Made by a program: the position numbers and the translations under genes. From Gemmatimonadaceae bacterium (GTDB lineage Bacteria; Gemmatimonadota; Gemmatimonadetes; Gemmatimonadales; Gemmatimonadaceae), in contig JADGGM010000242.1 of NCBI GenBank assembly GCA_019689955.1, positions 1-5,710 on the forward strand: a stretch of DNA of 5,710 nt. The letters run 5' to 3'. Shown here one piece after another: positions 5,303 to 5,710 of the stretch. The number at the start of each line of letters is the position of its first letter. The stretch's first letter is position 1. The notes beneath the pieces are model-generated. The model was not told where the DNA came from. It did not search any database and was given only the letters and a program-made list of their open reading frames with translations.

Positions 5303-5413
5303 GGCCCGTCGCTCGTGGCTCGGAGCTACATAGCCCGATCTCGCCCGCTGCAATGATGGCGCCCGAGCACGCGCGGTCTTGCAGCCTGAGCCAACGACCT
5401 CGAGCGACGGGGC
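5303..5413. repeat. Nested inverted-repeat block, candidate structured RNA or operator
   Basis: The outer arms GGCCCGTCGCTCGTGG (5303-5318) and CCTCGAGCGACGGGGC (5398-5413) pair at 14 of 16 positions, including an uninterrupted 11 bp (5305-5315 with 5401-5411). Inside lie GGCTC (5317-5321) with GAGCC (5388-5392), sharing two bases with the outer arm, and GCTGCAA (5347-5353) with TTGCAGC (5379-5385). All are in nested order, as for one long interrupted stem. Neither strand is favoured, and no known RNA family or attC-type core site was recognised. Confidence 0.35.
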
Positions 5414-5523
5414 GCGCGCACGGAAACGTACGAACCGCCGACGCGACGTGATGCTCAGCTTGCCTCGCGCGCCCGATGTGCCGAACATAGGCCGTTCCCG
5501 TCATCCCGTCACGCCCATGCGCC

Positions 5524-5529
5524 GGAGGG
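5524..5529 (+). promoter_or_regulatory. Ribosome binding site of the acyl-CoA dehydrogenase-like gene
   Basis: GGAGGG ends 7 nt before the ATG at 5537. It favours this start over the in-frame ATG at 5558. Confidence 0.65.
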
Positions 5530-5536
5530 CTTCCCG

Positions 5537-5710
5537 ATGACGACCTCCTATCCGCCCATGGCATCGGCCGCGCCCCGCGGCGCCGCCGCCTCGGTCAGCG
5601 ACAGCTTCCCCGCCGTGGACCAGTCGTTGCTCGCGCGCGCTCGCGCCCTCGAGACGGTCATTCGCGAGCATGCCGAGATCACCGAGCACGAGCGCCCGCT
5701 CCCGCGGCCC
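5537..5710 (+). CDS. Acyl-CoA dehydrogenase-like flavoprotein, 5' end only
   Basis: The first 58 codons run open to the window edge. After a low-complexity Ala/Ser-rich N-terminus (MTTSYPPMASAAPRGAAASV), the sequence SLLARARALETVIREHAEIT and then EHERPLPRP appears at about residues 31-58. Such a helix, with 'ARAL-x-x-x-IREHA' followed by 'E-x-x-R-x-L-P-x-P', is typical of the first helix of acyl-CoA dehydrogenase-fold flavoproteins, in particular the subgroup that includes flavin-dependent monooxygenases such as HsaA/HpaB-type oxygenases. The family call rests on this one helix. The FAD-binding and catalytic regions lie beyond the window, so enzyme type and substrate cannot be stated. A good ribosome binding site supports the start. 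It is divergently arranged relative to the hypothetical gene. Confidence 0.6.
   Translation, partial: MTTSYPPMASAAPRGAAASVSDSFPAVDQSLLARARALETVIREHAEITEHERPLPRP

Larger units (their letters stand above)
5092..5536. other. 445-bp divergent intergenic region with inverted repeats
   Basis: No convincing gene lies here; open frames across it are Arg/Ser/Pro-rich composition artefacts. It separates the minus-strand hypothetical gene from the plus-strand acyl-CoA dehydrogenase-like gene, so it should carry promoters for both. It holds an 11-bp inverted repeat at 5125-5135/5229-5239, a sigma70-like promoter on the minus strand at 5260-5287, a nested inverted-repeat block at 5303-5413, a tandem CCCGTCAT/CCCGTCAC repeat at 5497-5512, and a ribosome binding site at 5524-5529. 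Confidence 0.6.

Noticed and set aside
5303..5413. Integron attC site
   Set aside because: The nested repeats recall an attC, but the RYYYAAC/GTTRRRY core sites are not found at the ends and no cassette structure surrounds it.
5076..5564. Minus-strand 162-residue open frame across the right intergenic region
   Set aside because: It has no ribosome binding site, overlaps the real gene at 4681-5091 and the start at 5537, and has Arg/Ser/Pro-rich composition typical of shadows.

Overview
This is a very GC-rich, tightly packed stretch of bacterial chromosome. It carries eight coding sequences on both strands, with long false open frames opposite the real genes, as expected at this base composition. 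The protein families (RibD-C/DHFR-like, DUF1801, DUF899, DUF2182, a large regulator with TPR-like helices, an acyl-CoA dehydrogenase-like N-terminus) suggest a high-GC soil or environmental bacterium. Myxococcota or a high-GC proteobacterium would fit, but the sequence does not settle the phylum. There is no rRNA, tRNA, insertion sequence, CRISPR array or phage gene.

Layout, left to right. Bases 1-120 are the 3' end of a dihydrofolate-reductase-like (RibD C-terminal) gene. A small DUF1801 (YdhG-like) gene follows at 187-684 on the same strand. Convergent to it, on the minus strand, lies a two-gene unit: a large putative regulator (1391-2638) followed 9 bp later by a short five-blade beta-propeller protein (722-1381). 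Divergent from the regulator is a second two-gene unit on the plus strand: a DUF899 thioredoxin-like protein (2742-3551) and, 8 bp later, a short DUF2182 membrane protein (3560-4222). The 103-bp region between the two units holds an inverted repeat (2667-2700) and a 9-bp direct repeat, both reasonable operator candidates. The working inference is that the regulator controls itself and the DUF899-DUF2182 pair.

The right third is sparser. Bases 4223-4680 hold no intact gene. They do hold a well-placed ribosome binding site and start codon followed by a convincing signal peptide (from 4441), whose mature part looks frameshifted or lost, and a perfect GC-rich hairpin (4601-4623). A minus-strand gene of unknown family (4681-5091) has a strong Shine-Dalgarno, a possible sigma70-type promoter about 170 bp upstream, and a leader bracketed by an 11-bp inverted repeat. 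Bases 5303-5413 contain a nested inverted-repeat structure that could be a structured RNA or a complex operator. The window ends in the first 58 codons of an acyl-CoA dehydrogenase-like flavoprotein (5537 onward).

The most interesting parts are the divergent regulator/propeller and DUF899/DUF2182 arrangement, the unrecognised gene at 4681-5091 with its long leader, and the nested inverted repeat at 5303-5413. None can be called a new system from this sequence alone.
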